Part shown: positions 1 to 9,608 of the stretch, piece after piece | Layout: the number at the start of each line of letters is the position of its first letter | Numbering within the stretch: position 1 is the first letter of the stretch | Assembly (NCBI RefSeq): GCF_003030305.1 | Contig: NZ_CP023676.1 | Coordinates: forward strand, 1,736,001 to 1,800,000 | Direction: 5' to 3' | DNA: 64,000 nucleotides | From: Cutibacterium acnes | Lineage (GTDB): Bacteria > Actinomycetota > Actinomycetes > Propionibacteriales > Propionibacteriaceae | Program-made: the position numbers and the translations under genes | The notes under the pieces: generated by a model | The model's input: the letters and a program-made list of their open reading frames with translations, nothing else | Told to the model about the DNA's origin: nothing | The model's database searches: none

Positions 1-884
1 GCTTCGACGACGGGTTCAACACCGCCGGCGGTGCACAAAGCCGCAATCAACTGATCGACCGAATCCTGACTCACCTGGCCTGCCGCGTCTCCAGTTGCCT
101 CCGCCAGGCGTTGCGAGACATTATCGAGGTCGGCGTGCAGTCGGGCCACTTGGGCCTTCTTAGCGCGCACAGCGCGAGCCAGTGCCACGCGCATGTCATC
201 TACGCCCTCACCGGTAGTTGCGGAAATCGCCATCATCTTGGCTTTTCCTAACCCTTCAGAATCCAGTAGGCGACGAAGATCACGCAGACAGTTTTTACGC
301 TGCTCTTTGTCGAGGTGGTCAACCTGGTTGAGAACCACCGTCATGATCTCAGAGTGGCTAGCCAACGGCGTCAGGTAGCGGGTGTGCAAGGCGGCATCGG
401 CGTATTTTTGCGGGTCGACTACCCACACGATCATGTCGACCATCTCGACGAGCCGGTCGACCTCAAGGCGGTGTTCAATGCACACCGAGTCGTGGTCTGG
501 CAGGTCAAGTAGCACCAAGCCATCGAGAGTATCCCCGCTACCCATGTGGTGACGACGAGGAACGTTGAGCCAATCCAACAGGGCCTCCGCCGATTCCGTT
601 CCCCATACCGCAGCGGTGGCTTTAGACGTCGTCGGACGCCGTACCCCAGGATCGGTTAGTTCTGCACTTGCCAAGGCATTGAACGTCGAGGACTTCCCTG
701 ACCCCGTCGCGCCAGCAAGAGCAATGACGGTGTGATCTCCGCCAATTCGGCAGCGCTGGTCGGCCCGTTCCACAACGACGCGAGCCTGAACCACGACGTC
801 GTCAGGGATGCGTCCTTCAGACAGGTCCACCGCTCGGGACAGCAGATCAATGCGTTCGGCAAGGTCGACGCGACGTCGCCTCAT
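1..884 (-). CDS. Dynamin-like/YfjP-type GTPase, first of a pair (C-terminus outside window)
   Basis: The reading frame is open from an ATG at 884 to the window edge, so only about 294 N-terminal residues are visible. A P-loop (GATGSGKSS, about residues 58-66), a G3 motif (DLPDHDS) and a G4 motif (NQVD) identify a GTPase of the dynamin/YfjP type. These proteins act on membranes, and in actinobacteria they often occur as adjacent pairs. A strong Shine-Dalgarno (AGGAGG) lies just upstream of the ATG. The start overlaps the stop of the upstream GTPase gene (ATGA), so the two are probably translated together and may form a hetero-oligomer. Specific cellular role not determinable here. Confidence 0.8.
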   Translation of the reverse strand, partial: MRRRRVDLAERIDLLSRAVDLSEGRIPDDVVVQARVVVERADQRCRIGGDHTVIALAGATGSGKSSTFNALASAELTDPGVRRPTTSKATAAVWGTESAEALLDWLNVPRRHHMGSGDTLDGLVLLDLPDHDSVCIEHRLEVDRLVEMVDMIVWVVDPQKYADAALHTRYLTPLASHSEIMTVVLNQVDHLDKEQRKNCLRDLRRLLDSEGLGKAKMMAISATTGEGVDDMRVALARAVRAKKAQVARLHADLDNVSQRLAEATGDAAGQVSQDSVDQLIAALCTAGGVEPVVE

Positions 885-2746
885 CGTTCCTCCTGGCAAG
901 GCTCAGGATCCAGAACGGCCGCCGGTTTAACGATCTCAGCGTCAAGGACCGGCATGTCCGCTTGTACCTGCCCTATTTCGCGAGCCTGGGATGCCTCAAC
1001 CTCGGGATCCTCACGACGTGTTCGAATCGTCACCTGGTCGCTGAGAGGCTCTGGCGCATCTTGAGCCTGTCGGATCTCCTCGATCGAGGCGCGAATTCGG
1101 CTCGGAACCTCGGTATCGACTCCCGAGGAGTCAAGAACAGCCCGGTACCGCGTCACCTCATTGGCCAGCAAGCCCTCGACCCGTGCGTCAAGCTGGTTCT
1201 TAGCAGCTTTCGCCAGGCGCCGTACCGCGTCGTCACCAAAGAGCGCCTCTAACAGACGCTGGGCGACGATAGCTGATCCCCCGGCGATCCCAGCTTCGGC
1301 CCCCGATAATCCGCCGGTGTGAGCGAAGACGACGAGCATCAGTGCAACTGAAACACCATTGACGCCGAAAGCCATGAATCGCGCCTTAGAGCGTTTGTTC
1401 ATGCCCTCCCCAGCCACGAGTTCCATGACGTCGGTCTGCCAGTCTCTCACCATCCGAGAGACGGCCTCGTCAAACCCTTGCGACGGGCGGGACAGATCCT
1501 CATCAGCCCCCTCCAGGACGCTACGCCCTGCCGGATCGGTGTGCCACACGGACTCAATCCGCTCACACCCGCCCTGGGCCTGCGCAAGAATGAGACTCTC
1601 CAAGCCAGATTCCACTGCGACGCTGACCTTCTCGACCTCCGGCGGCGCTCCTTTGAACGCCTGCACCACCCGGTCTCGGAACCAGGAAACCTTCGCCTCC
1701 ATAGCGCGCATGAACTCGCCAGTTCCAACGAATTCGTGCCACCGTGCCAATACTTCGCCACGCAACAGAGTGCCGTCAGCGGATTGGGCAGCAATCGACC
1801 TGTAGGACTCAGCCATGATCGACTGGGCATCCTCGTATAGTCGCGATGCCGCAACCGCCTGCGCTTCCAAGCCTGCAGCGACGTAAGAGGCCCTCTCACA
1901 CACTGAACCGATCGCTCCAGACAACGTGGAAGCGATAACCTCGCGTCGCTTCTGCTGATTCTGGGCCAAGCTCGACAAGAAGAACCGCAGAGGGGCGACG
2001 GCCTGGTCAGGGAGCGCACCTTCAGCGTTCGTCTTGGTCTCCGGGACAGCAAAAAGCGGGGAATCAGCCAGGCCACGCTCCGTCATGAGTCGGCCGAGGT
2101 CCGCCGGTACCTCTCTCATGGCTTCCACAGGAACGCGGTCACACACCACCGCGATCGACGCGTGCCTCTCTTGAGCCTCGTTGAGGAAATCCCACGGCAC
2201 AGCGTCAGCGTAGCGGGCTGCTGAGGTGACAAAGACCCACAAATCCGCGGCCTGGAGCAACTGAGCCGCCAGATCACGATTGCGGGTCACCACAGAGTCG
2301 ATGTCCGGGGCATCGAGGATGGCCAAACCTCGCGGAATGTCTGGCTCCGCTACGAGTTGCAAACTCGACGCGTCGTTACTGGCCACCTGCGAGCGCACCA
2401 GGGTAGGCAGCACTCGGTCTCCGTCGAACCAGAAAGCGTCATCGGGGTGGTGAACGAGAACGGGCGATGTTGTGGTGGGACGGATAACCCCCGGTTGCGT
2501 CACCATATGGCCCACTAAAGAGTTCACCAGGGTTGATTTACCAGCCCCGGTCGACCCTCCTACCACCGCCAGAAGCGGCGCATCAATAGTCTCTAAGCGC
2601 GGCAAAATATAGTCGTTAAGCTGGTTAGCGATGCGTCGTGCCAGCCCGGCCTGAGTAATAGCCTCCGGCAAATCCAAGGGGAACTGGGCCTGACGCAGGT
2701 TGTGCCGCAGATCGGTCAACGACAGCAGTATCTGCTCAGTGTTCAT
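881..2746 (-). CDS. Dynamin-like GTPase, second of the pair, with membrane segment
   Basis: 621 residues. The P-loop GGSTGAGKS lies at residues 63-71 and the G3 motif DAPDID at about 145-150. The middle of the protein is long and helical, as in dynamin-like proteins. One hydrophobic stretch (about residues 455-490) can serve as a membrane insertion or paddle segment, and the tail is acidic. It precedes and overlaps the smaller GTPase by 4 nt, which suggests a stoichiometric pair like the bacterial DynA/DynB or IniA/IniC systems. Membrane remodelling is inferred from the family and not shown by the sequence. Confidence 0.8.
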   Translation of the reverse strand: MNTEQILLSLTDLRHNLRQAQFPLDLPEAITQAGLARRIANQLNDYILPRLETIDAPLLAVVGGSTGAGKSTLVNSLVGHMVTQPGVIRPTTTSPVLVHHPDDAFWFDGDRVLPTLVRSQVASNDASSLQLVAEPDIPRGLAILDAPDIDSVVTRNRDLAAQLLQAADLWVFVTSAARYADAVPWDFLNEAQERHASIAVVCDRVPVEAMREVPADLGRLMTERGLADSPLFAVPETKTNAEGALPDQAVAPLRFFLSSLAQNQQKRREVIASTLSGAIGSVCERASYVAAGLEAQAVAASRLYEDAQSIMAESYRSIAAQSADGTLLRGEVLARWHEFVGTGEFMRAMEAKVSWFRDRVVQAFKGAPPEVEKVSVAVESGLESLILAQAQGGCERIESVWHTDPAGRSVLEGADEDLSRPSQGFDEAVSRMVRDWQTDVMELVAGEGMNKRSKARFMAFGVNGVSVALMLVVFAHTGGLSGAEAGIAGGSAIVAQRLLEALFGDDAVRRLAKAAKNQLDARVEGLLANEVTRYRAVLDSSGVDTEVPSRIRASIEEIRQAQDAPEPLSDQVTIRTRREDPEVEASQAREIGQVQADMPVLDAEIVKPAAVLDPEPCQEER

Positions 2747-2768
2747 GGTGATCCTTCCTGGTCACTCG

Positions 2769-4079
2769 TCAGGCCTGTGGCGGCGCCCACTGCAACTCGT
2801 TGTTGACCGGCTGGTTGCGACGTCGCTTGAGGAATGCGAACAGTCTCGGTTTCGACAATTTGGCGCCTCGGGCGACGGTGATAGCCGCAGGGCGCAGCAC
2901 ATTCATGCGGTTGATGAGCTCGATCTGACGCGGACCAGGATCATCGTCCAACCCACGCACAATGGCGTCACGAAGATAAGCGAGATCTGTCCCAACGCGC
3001 AGGAACTCTAACGTGTGCCACCACCGGCGCGGCCCCTGGCTGAGAGCCACCAACGCCGCCCATTGGCGACGCCTCAGGGCCGAAAGAGTATCCGCGTCAG
3101 AGTTTGGCAGCCATCCGCCCTTGACATAATCCTCGAGTCGATATCGGATCATCCTGCCCTCGCGCACCGTGCGGACGACCAAGAAAACCACAACGGAAGC
3201 GACGATACCGAGGGCGACAAACCACAATTTCTTAAGGATCGCCATCGGCAAAACCGAGGAGAACCCATTAAAAAGCATGTGGCCCACTACAGCCATAACG
3301 AACCCCGTCGTCGGAGCGAAAATCCTCACAAGTCGACTTCGTGACCTCAGCCCAAGGGCCAGACCGATACCCGTCATGCTGGTGAACAGCGGATGCCCAA
3401 ACGAGGCATACACTCCCCGCAACAGCACCAGCTCCATCACGGCCTGCTTCGGGTCCCCAGCCGAAGCCGTCACACGGGCGTAGTTATCTGCACGGGCGTA
3501 GTACATAATGTTCTCGACAAAGGCGAAACCAATTGCCGAGAGCCCGGCCATGCTCACCGTCTGAACTACCGAGGTCATCCGTCGCCCCATGCCGATGGCC
3601 AGCGCGAAAAGCACAAGCGCCTTGCATGATTCCTCAACAAAGGGAGCCGAATACACTGCCGGACCGGCGCCCGATGCTGGATCAACCCCACCTGTCACCG
3701 AGAGCATCCCGGCCATCCACGTGTTCACGTGCATGCTAATCCAGGTCGCGACGCACGCTCCCCAACAAAAGCAGAGAAACCACACGTGCAGGTGCCGGGT
3801 TCTGAATCGATCAAGAAAAATAAAGATCGCTGACCACACAGCAGCCGTCGGCCACGCGTAGTGGAAGGCCAGCTTCAAGGACTGGTTGGTGATCCCCGGG
3901 ATGACACCCTTCTGACCTTGCTGCTCGACCTCAGTATCGGCATGCACGATGACGTAGGTGTGGACCATGCAGGCCGCTGAGATCAGCACTAACGCAAGCA
4001 ACACCCAGAACCACGGATTACGCAACGCACGCTGCCACCAGGGACGACGCGCAATGGGCGTGGGGGCAACGTACGACAT
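2769..4079 (-). CDS. PrsW-family intramembrane metalloprotease
   Basis: 436 residues from the ATG at 4079. The open frame extends further upstream, but that part runs into the tRNA-Arg gene and is not coding. About eight hydrophobic segments and the PrsW hallmarks are present: an EE-x-x-K motif (VEESCKA), a second glutamate motif (GFAFVENIMYY) and membrane histidines (GHPLFTS and GHMLFNG). PrsW proteins cleave membrane-bound anti-sigma factors or act as CAAX-type proteases. No anti-sigma factor is nearby, so the substrate is unknown. It lies 22 nt upstream of the GTPase pair on the same strand and may be co-transcribed. Confidence 0.85.
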   Translation of the reverse strand: MSYVAPTPIARRPWWQRALRNPWFWVLLALVLISAACMVHTYVIVHADTEVEQQGQKGVIPGITNQSLKLAFHYAWPTAAVWSAIFIFLDRFRTRHLHVWFLCFCWGACVATWISMHVNTWMAGMLSVTGGVDPASGAGPAVYSAPFVEESCKALVLFALAIGMGRRMTSVVQTVSMAGLSAIGFAFVENIMYYARADNYARVTASAGDPKQAVMELVLLRGVYASFGHPLFTSMTGIGLALGLRSRSRLVRIFAPTTGFVMAVVGHMLFNGFSSVLPMAILKKLWFVALGIVASVVVFLVVRTVREGRMIRYRLEDYVKGGWLPNSDADTLSALRRRQWAALVALSQGPRRWWHTLEFLRVGTDLAYLRDAIVRGLDDDPGPRQIELINRMNVLRPAAITVARGAKLSKPRLFAFLKRRRNQPVNNELQWAPPQA

Positions 4080-4156
4080 AGTTGAAAGACTACCGGCCGC
4101 CCGGGACACTTTCCGATGCGCCAAGTCCTCGCCCGGCGAAACACGGGAAGACACGG

Positions 4157-4232
4157 TGGCGGCCCGGGTGGGAATCGAACCCACGCGCGACAGATTAGAA
4201 GGCTGCTGCTCTATCCGCTGAGCTACCGGGCC
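4157..4232 (-). tRNA. tRNA-Arg (anticodon TCT)
   Basis: The cloverleaf folds with a GGCCCGG/CCGGGCC acceptor stem, a D-arm starting GCTC, a CTTCTAA anticodon loop (anticodon TCT, reading AGA) and a T-arm with GTTCGATTC. The 3' CCA is encoded (positions 4157-4159). Confidence 0.95.
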
Positions 4233-4333
4233 ATATTCGACATACTATCGGGGTTCGGCCTTGATGGCCCAGCCGGCCCCAACCAGTAGCGAACATGCCT
4301 GCATGCATTTGTTCGGCATCCTAGCCTGTCCCC

Positions 4334-5545
4334 GTGACTGATTCGACGCACGCAGATCCCGCCACCCCACCGGTGAAGTGGTCGTCGATCATCGTTTCGG
4401 CCTACCTACCGACGCTGATGTCCTCCCTGGGCTACGGCGCAGTGATTCCGCTCATCCCACTCACCGCAGTACATATCGGAGCATCGGCAGCCCTCGCTGC
4501 CGCAATTGCCGCGCTTGTCGGTATCGGCCAAATCATCGGAGATGTGCCTGCCGGATGGCTCGTAACAAAGATCGGTGAGAAATGGTCTCTAGTGATAGCC
4601 ATGCTCATTGACGCGGTTGCGCTTGTGTCCATGGGGCTGGTGCACCACCTTGGTTTGCTAGCTGTCGCGGTCTTTGTCAACGGCATGGCCGGCGCCGTGT
4701 ACGGCATTGCCCGACAGAATTACCTGACGGTAGCGATCCCATACCGATACCGAGCTCGCGCGCTGTCCACCCTCGGCGGAGTGTTCCGGGTGGGTTGGTT
4801 TGTCGGCCCCATGGCGGGATCGTGGATTCTCCGCGAAGCCTCCATGTCATGGGCATACGGATTTGCATCCGTTGCCAGTGTTCTCGCCGCTGCCGTGACC
4901 ACCGTCATGCCCGACCTTCCCCCAGTCGATGTCCCACAAACTGCCGTTGACGATGCCCCCACCAAGATCTCGACGTGGACGATAGCCAAACAGAACTCCA
5001 AGGTCCTGTGGACGACGGGGTTGGGAGTGACAGCTCTCATGGTCGTTCGGTCCGCGCGACGCTCCCTACTCCCGTTGTGGTGCCACGCCAACGGTCTTTC
5101 CCCAGCCACCACGGACCTTATCTATGCCTGGTCGATGGCTGCTGACGTCCTACTCTTCCTGCCCGGCGGAGCCCTCATGGACAGATTCGGACGCTGGTGG
5201 GTGGCAGTGCCGTCAATCTTCATCCAGGCCCTTGCACTCCTCACCTTGCCGCTAGCCCATACAGCGACGACTATCGGCATCGTCGCCCTCGCCATCGGTA
5301 TTGGCAACGGCGCGAGTTCCGGCATCGTCATGACGCTGGGATCCGATGCCTCTCCCAATATCGGACGCCCACAGTTCTTGGCAACGTGGCGACTCCTCTC
5401 CGATACTGGCTCAGCAATGGGACCAATCGTGGTCACCCTTGTCACCCTAGCCTGGCCATTGTCGGCCGCCAGCATCGTGATGTCGATCATCGGCCTGGTC
5501 GGCAGCTACTGGATGGGGCGCTGGGTGCCGCACGGCAAACGCTAA
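4334..5545 (+). CDS. Major facilitator superfamily transporter
   Basis: 403 residues starting at a GTG. Twelve or so hydrophobic segments fill the protein in two halves separated by a hydrophilic loop near residues 190-215. The loop after the second helix (GWLVTKIGEKWS) is the MFS motif A region, repeated weakly in the second half (GALMDRFGRWWV), which is the diagnostic pattern. It is a secondary transporter or drug efflux pump of unknown substrate. It has no obvious operon partner: orn begins 54 nt downstream and could be co-transcribed. Confidence 0.85.
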   Translation: MTDSTHADPATPPVKWSSIIVSAYLPTLMSSLGYGAVIPLIPLTAVHIGASAALAAAIAALVGIGQIIGDVPAGWLVTKIGEKWSLVIAMLIDAVALVSMGLVHHLGLLAVAVFVNGMAGAVYGIARQNYLTVAIPYRYRARALSTLGGVFRVGWFVGPMAGSWILREASMSWAYGFASVASVLAAAVTTVMPDLPPVDVPQTAVDDAPTKISTWTIAKQNSKVLWTTGLGVTALMVVRSARRSLLPLWCHANGLSPATTDLIYAWSMAADVLLFLPGGALMDRFGRWWVAVPSIFIQALALLTLPLAHTATTIGIVALAIGIGNGASSGIVMTLGSDASPNIGRPQFLATWRLLSDTGSAMGPIVVTLVTLAWPLSAASIVMSIIGLVGSYWMGRWVPHGKR

Positions 5546-5599
5546 TTGACGCCGTCCTCGCCCACCCGCTGTCCTAACTACCGACTAGGCTGTGATGCC

Positions 5600-6217
5600 G
5601 TGAAAGACATGCTGGTGTGGATCGATTGCGAGATGACCGGGCTCGACCTGGCCCACGACGGGCTCATCGAGGTGGCCGCACTGGTCACCGATGGACAGCT
5701 CAACGTTCAAGGTGAGGGGGTGGACGTCATCATCAAGCCCGAGCCCCAGTGGCTCGATCACATGAATGATTTCGTGCGCAACATGCACACCACATCCGGC
5801 CTTCTTGCGGAGCTCGACAAGGGACTGACGATGGCGCAGGCCCAGGATCAGGTGCTCGACTACATCCGTACCTACGTCCCACAGGCTGGTAAGGCGCCGT
5901 TAGCTGGCAACACCATAGGCACCGACCGCTCCTTCCTGGCCAAGGACATGCCTAAACTCGAGTCCTACGTGCACTACCGCAACGTCGACGTCTCCTCCAT
6001 CAAGGAACTGGCACGACGCTGGTACCCGCGCGCATTCGGACACTCCCCGGAGAAGCAGGGCAACCACCGAGCGCTCGCTGACATCCAGGAGTCCATTGAG
6101 GAGCTCATGTACTGGCGCGAGGTCCTTATGGTTCCTTCCCCTGGGCCGGAAACCACGCGTTGTGATGAGATCGCGGCCAAGTATCAGGGCTTCCTCACCG
6201 GGGCTGGGAGAGACTGA
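5600..6217 (+). CDS. orn: Oligoribonuclease
   Basis: 205 residues. This DEDDh 3'-5' exonuclease finishes RNA decay by degrading 2-5 nt oligoribonucleotides, including pGpG. The ExoI motif (WIDCEMTGLD) is at the N-terminus, ExoII sits in the AGNTIGTDRSFL region, and ExoIII is the NHRALADI motif with the catalytic His and Asp. I chose the GTG at 5600 because it gives the family's usual N-terminus (VKDMLVWIDC); the open frame starts 18 codons earlier, directly after the MFS gene stop. Length is normal for the family. Confidence 0.95.
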   Translation: MKDMLVWIDCEMTGLDLAHDGLIEVAALVTDGQLNVQGEGVDVIIKPEPQWLDHMNDFVRNMHTTSGLLAELDKGLTMAQAQDQVLDYIRTYVPQAGKAPLAGNTIGTDRSFLAKDMPKLESYVHYRNVDVSSIKELARRWYPRAFGHSPEKQGNHRALADIQESIEELMYWREVLMVPSPGPETTRCDEIAAKYQGFLTGAGRD

Positions 6218-6297
6218 CGCCGGCGGGCGAGAAAGTCAAAGTTGCATTTCTGTTTCAGAAACAGATACCCTTCACGGGTTGCCTGAGAGAGGCACGT

Positions 6298-6374
6298 GGT
6301 GGCTATAGCTCAGTCGGTAGAGCACCTGGTTGTGGTCCAGGGGGTCGCGGGTTCAAGTCCCGTTAGCCACCCCA
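6298..6374 (+). tRNA. tRNA-His (anticodon GTG)
   Basis: The acceptor stem is GTGGCTA/TAGCCAC with the extra 5' G typical of tRNA-His at 6298. The anticodon stem CCTGG/CCAGG encloses the TTGTGGT loop. The T-arm is GTTCAAGTC. The 3' CCA is encoded (6372-6374). Confidence 0.95.
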
Positions 6375-6383
6375 TTCTTTGAG

Positions 6384-6405
6384 AAGGGGGAGGCGACTCC
6401 CCCTT
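6384..6405 (+). terminator. Hairpin downstream of tRNA-His
   Basis: A perfect 9-bp stem (AAGGGGGAG / CTCCCCCTT) closes a GCGA loop ten bases after the tRNA end. It lacks a U-tract, so it is either a weak terminator of the GC-rich actinobacterial kind or a processing stem. Confidence 0.55.
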
Positions 6406-6634
6406 AACCCCCTCGAGCGGGTCAAGTACCCAGGTCCCGGCTCGTTTATTTCTGGCTTACTCCTCAGCTCGCCCGACCCCACCCACGACCTTGACGTCAG
6501 TGAGGGCACGTGCCGCAATCATCGTCTCCTCGTAGCACGACGCTTTACCCAACATCGTCCAAAAATGGCCAGAGGGCGTCCACGATGTGGAACATGAGAT
6601 TGTTGACCATTCTCAACCCCTTCGGCGGGACACA

Positions 6635-8062
6635 ATGCTCCCCATGACCGTGAAGAATCAGCATTCCGCCGCTGAAGAGCAACACCTCCGGCGAAGCCTC
6701 AGCAATAGGCACATCCAACTTATTGCCATTAGCGGCGCCATAGGTACCGGCCTGTTTATGGGCTCCGGCAAATCCATCAGCACTGCCGGTCCGAGCATCG
6801 TGGTGGCCTACCTCGTTATCGGCGCAATGCTCTTCTTCGTCATGCGTGCCATGGGCGAGTTGTTGCTGCACAACCTGCAATGGAAGTCTTTTCAGGATTT
6901 TGCCGCTGACCTCCTCGGCCCGTGGGCAGGATTCTTTCTGGGATGGACGTATTGGTTGTGCTGGGTCGTCACAGGCATGGCCGACGTCATCGCCATCACC
7001 TCGTATTGGAGTTTCTGGACTCACGACCGCGCTTGGGCCTTCATCCTCACCGCGACGACGCTTCTCCTGCTCCTCGCCCTCAACCTCTTAACGGTAAAAC
7101 TTTTCGGCGAGCTGGAGTTCTGGTTTGCCCTTATCAAGATCGTCGCGATCCTCACCCTCATTGCGGTGGCAATTGTGCTCATCGTCATGGGATTTACCTC
7201 AGCCAGCGGATATAAGGCGTCGGTGTCGAATCTGTGGTCCTACGGTGGCTTCGCTCCACGTGGCTGGAGCGGATTCTTCGGCGGCTTCCAGATCGCAGTC
7301 TTTGCCTACGTCGGTATTGAGCTGGTCGGCACCACCTCTGCTGAGACCGCCAATCCCCCAAAGACGATGCCTAAGGCCATCAACGCTGTGCCGGTCCGTG
7401 TTCTCGTGTTCTATGTGGCAGCTCTACTCGCCATGATGTGCGTTACCCCATGGAATCTCATCCAGACCGATTCCTCCCCCTTCGTGCAAATGTTCGGGCT
7501 CATTGGATTTACCGCAGCCGCTGGCATCATGAACTTCGTCGTCCTCACCTCAGCGGCCTCGAGCGCCAACTCAGGCGTCTACTCAACGTCTCGCATGCTC
7601 TACGGCCTAGCCCACAAGGGCATGGCGCCCCGCGCGTTCGGCAAGCTATCCCGCCACGGTGTCCCCGGCTGGGGACTGTTCTGCACCATCATCCTCATCG
7701 GATCGGCCCTCATCCTCGCCGCGAAAGACTCGGTCATGGGAGCATTCACACTCGTTACGACGGTGTCGGCGGTGCTGTTCGTCTTCGTATGGAGCATGAT
7801 CCTCATCAGCCATATCGTCCACGTACGACGCAACCCTCAAGCTCATGCCAAGTCGATCTATCCGATGCCCGGCGCCAGTTTCATGCCGTGGGTCGTACTC
7901 GCTTTCTTCGTCTTTGTCATTGTCCTTCTCACTGGAGCTGACGACACACTTCAAGCCTTGCTTGCTGCTCCTATCTGGTTCGTCGTGTTGGGGATCGTGT
8001 GGGCAATCGTTCGGCGCCGCTCCCACCATGACGACCTCGAGACCGACCTGCCAGCCGACTAG
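6635..8062 (+). CDS. cycA: Amino acid permease, CycA-like (D-Ala/D-Ser/Gly type)
   Basis: 475 residues from the ATG at 6635, which has a GGCGGGA Shine-Dalgarno; a second ATG three codons on is possible. It is an APC-superfamily, AAT-type permease with about 12 membrane segments. The substrate-binding helix 1 motif SGAIGTGLFMGSG is at the N-terminus. The block around GWTYWLCWVVTGMADVIAIT closely recalls CycA, the proton-coupled importer of D-alanine, D-serine and glycine. The exact substrate is inferred from that resemblance. It stands alone between tRNA-His and the kinase gene; the upstream 230 bases show no convincing promoter or riboswitch. Confidence 0.8.
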   Translation: MLPMTVKNQHSAAEEQHLRRSLSNRHIQLIAISGAIGTGLFMGSGKSISTAGPSIVVAYLVIGAMLFFVMRAMGELLLHNLQWKSFQDFAADLLGPWAGFFLGWTYWLCWVVTGMADVIAITSYWSFWTHDRAWAFILTATTLLLLLALNLLTVKLFGELEFWFALIKIVAILTLIAVAIVLIVMGFTSASGYKASVSNLWSYGGFAPRGWSGFFGGFQIAVFAYVGIELVGTTSAETANPPKTMPKAINAVPVRVLVFYVAALLAMMCVTPWNLIQTDSSPFVQMFGLIGFTAAAGIMNFVVLTSAASSANSGVYSTSRMLYGLAHKGMAPRAFGKLSRHGVPGWGLFCTIILIGSALILAAKDSVMGAFTLVTTVSAVLFVFVWSMILISHIVHVRRNPQAHAKSIYPMPGASFMPWVVLAFFVFVIVLLTGADDTLQALLAAPIWFVVLGIVWAIVRRRSHHDDLETDLPAD

Positions 8063-8122
8063 ACCCCCAACTCCAGCCGCTACAGTAAGTACGGTCGAAT
8101 CCGGTCATTGCGGGGGTAAATC

Positions 8123-9556
8123 ATGTCCGACGAGGGCGTCATGGGCAAATCGACGACGAAGCGCGTCGGTAGCCACTACGTTCTCGACGATGTGCTTGGA
8201 CGCGGTTCCATGGGCACGGTGTGGCGCGGCCATGACCTCAATGACGGATCCCCCTGTGCCATCAAGATTCTCAACCCAACCCTGACGACGGATAAGGGCG
8301 CAACCCGACGCTTCATCGATGAGCGTGACATCTTCATGTCCGTCGACGATGACGCCGTCGTCCGGGTCACTGACATGGTCGTCGAGTCCTCAACGTTTGC
8401 CATCGTCATGGAATTGGTTGACGGCCCGGATCTCGCGCAAGTCCTGAAATCCCTTCCGGATCATCGCCTGGACCAGGGCACGGCGGTCTCCCTGGGAATC
8501 GAGGTTTGCCAGGCTCTCGCCGCAATTCACCGCGTCGGTATTCGGCATCTCGACATCAAACCAGCGAATATCCTCATTGAGGATCCTGAGAATGTCAGCG
8601 GGGCGCGGATTACCGATTTCGGCGTCTCCGAAGCGGTCGCCTTTCATGGCCCGCGCGAAGTCGTTGGTACCCCTTATTACCAGGCTCCTGAAGTTGCAGC
8701 TGGTTGGACGCCGACGGCCGCCAGCGATCTGTACTCATTTGGTGTGACCTTATACGAGATACTCGCTGGCCACATGCCGTTTCAGGCTAATTCAGCCGGA
8801 AATCTTCTCCGCAATCAGCCTCCACCAGCCATCCCCGGCGTCGATCCACGGCTGTGGAACACCATACTGACGTGCCTGGCTCCCGATCCTTCTCAGCGTC
8901 CCGACAGTGCTGAAGTGTTGGCCTCTGAGCTGCGTTCGTGGCGCAACGGTGAGCAACCGGTACGACTCGTCAGTCGACGGTCCCAGCCTGTCCGACCCAC
9001 TCCACAACCTATGCCCAGGCCACGACTGGTACGGTCGGCACCGTCAGCGATAAGCGGAGCTACTCCCCCGGCACCGTCGGCGACATCTGTCGCTACACAA
9101 CAGCGCGGCAGTGGGTGGGTTATTGCTCTGTTAGCTGTGCTGGTACTGGTTGGAGCCGGGGTGTTCTTCTACGTCAAGGGGATGCCCGGATCTCATTCGG
9201 ATGCCGCTCCTCAACCAACCCAGGCACCAATCTCTACCTCTACGCCAGAGGTCAGGCCAACGCGAACTGTGACGGCTCATGCCACGGTGACAACGATGAG
9301 TTCTCCCATACAGATCCAGCTTCCTGGCGGGGCGGTGGAGTGTGGACAAGGGGCCTGGATCGCAAATCCTCGCACCACCTGTCCTCTGGCATTGGAAGTG
9401 GTGCGGTCTGTGCCAGCAAACCATCCGGCAAGCTTCGCCATTGACGCGCAGGATCCAAGAACAGGAAAATCACGACACTTTTCCTGCAATACCGTCGGGC
9501 AATACGTCGACTGTGGCAGCCAGGATCTCGAGGTCTATCTCGTCATACCCGGATGA
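8123..9556 (+). CDS. Transmembrane Ser/Thr protein kinase
   Basis: 477 residues, ATG preceded by a CGGGGG ribosome site. An N-terminal Hanks-type kinase domain (about 18-275) shows the Gly-loop LGRGSMGTVWRG, the ATP lysine in CAIKIL, the catalytic loop HLDIKPANIL, the metal motif DFG and the APE motif in YYQAPE. The usual HRD arginine is Leu (HLD). A Pro/Arg-rich linker is followed by one membrane helix (about 332-352) and a small extracytoplasmic domain with paired cysteines (EC...TCP and SC...DCG), not PASTA repeats. The same strand continues with a GH3 lipoprotein and a membrane protein having a similar helix, suggesting a cell-envelope sensing group. Confidence 0.9.
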   Translation: MSDEGVMGKSTTKRVGSHYVLDDVLGRGSMGTVWRGHDLNDGSPCAIKILNPTLTTDKGATRRFIDERDIFMSVDDDAVVRVTDMVVESSTFAIVMELVDGPDLAQVLKSLPDHRLDQGTAVSLGIEVCQALAAIHRVGIRHLDIKPANILIEDPENVSGARITDFGVSEAVAFHGPREVVGTPYYQAPEVAAGWTPTAASDLYSFGVTLYEILAGHMPFQANSAGNLLRNQPPPAIPGVDPRLWNTILTCLAPDPSQRPDSAEVLASELRSWRNGEQPVRLVSRRSQPVRPTPQPMPRPRLVRSAPSAISGATPPAPSATSVATQQRGSGWVIALLAVLVLVGAGVFFYVKGMPGSHSDAAPQPTQAPISTSTPEVRPTRTVTAHATVTTMSSPIQIQLPGGAVECGQGAWIANPRTTCPLALEVVRSVPANHPASFAIDAQDPRTGKSRHFSCNTVGQYVDCGSQDLEVYLVIPG

Positions 9557-9608
9557 TAGGTCACTGGCATAGTGATGATAGCTGGCCTACTGTGAAATAC
9601 TTCTGCCT

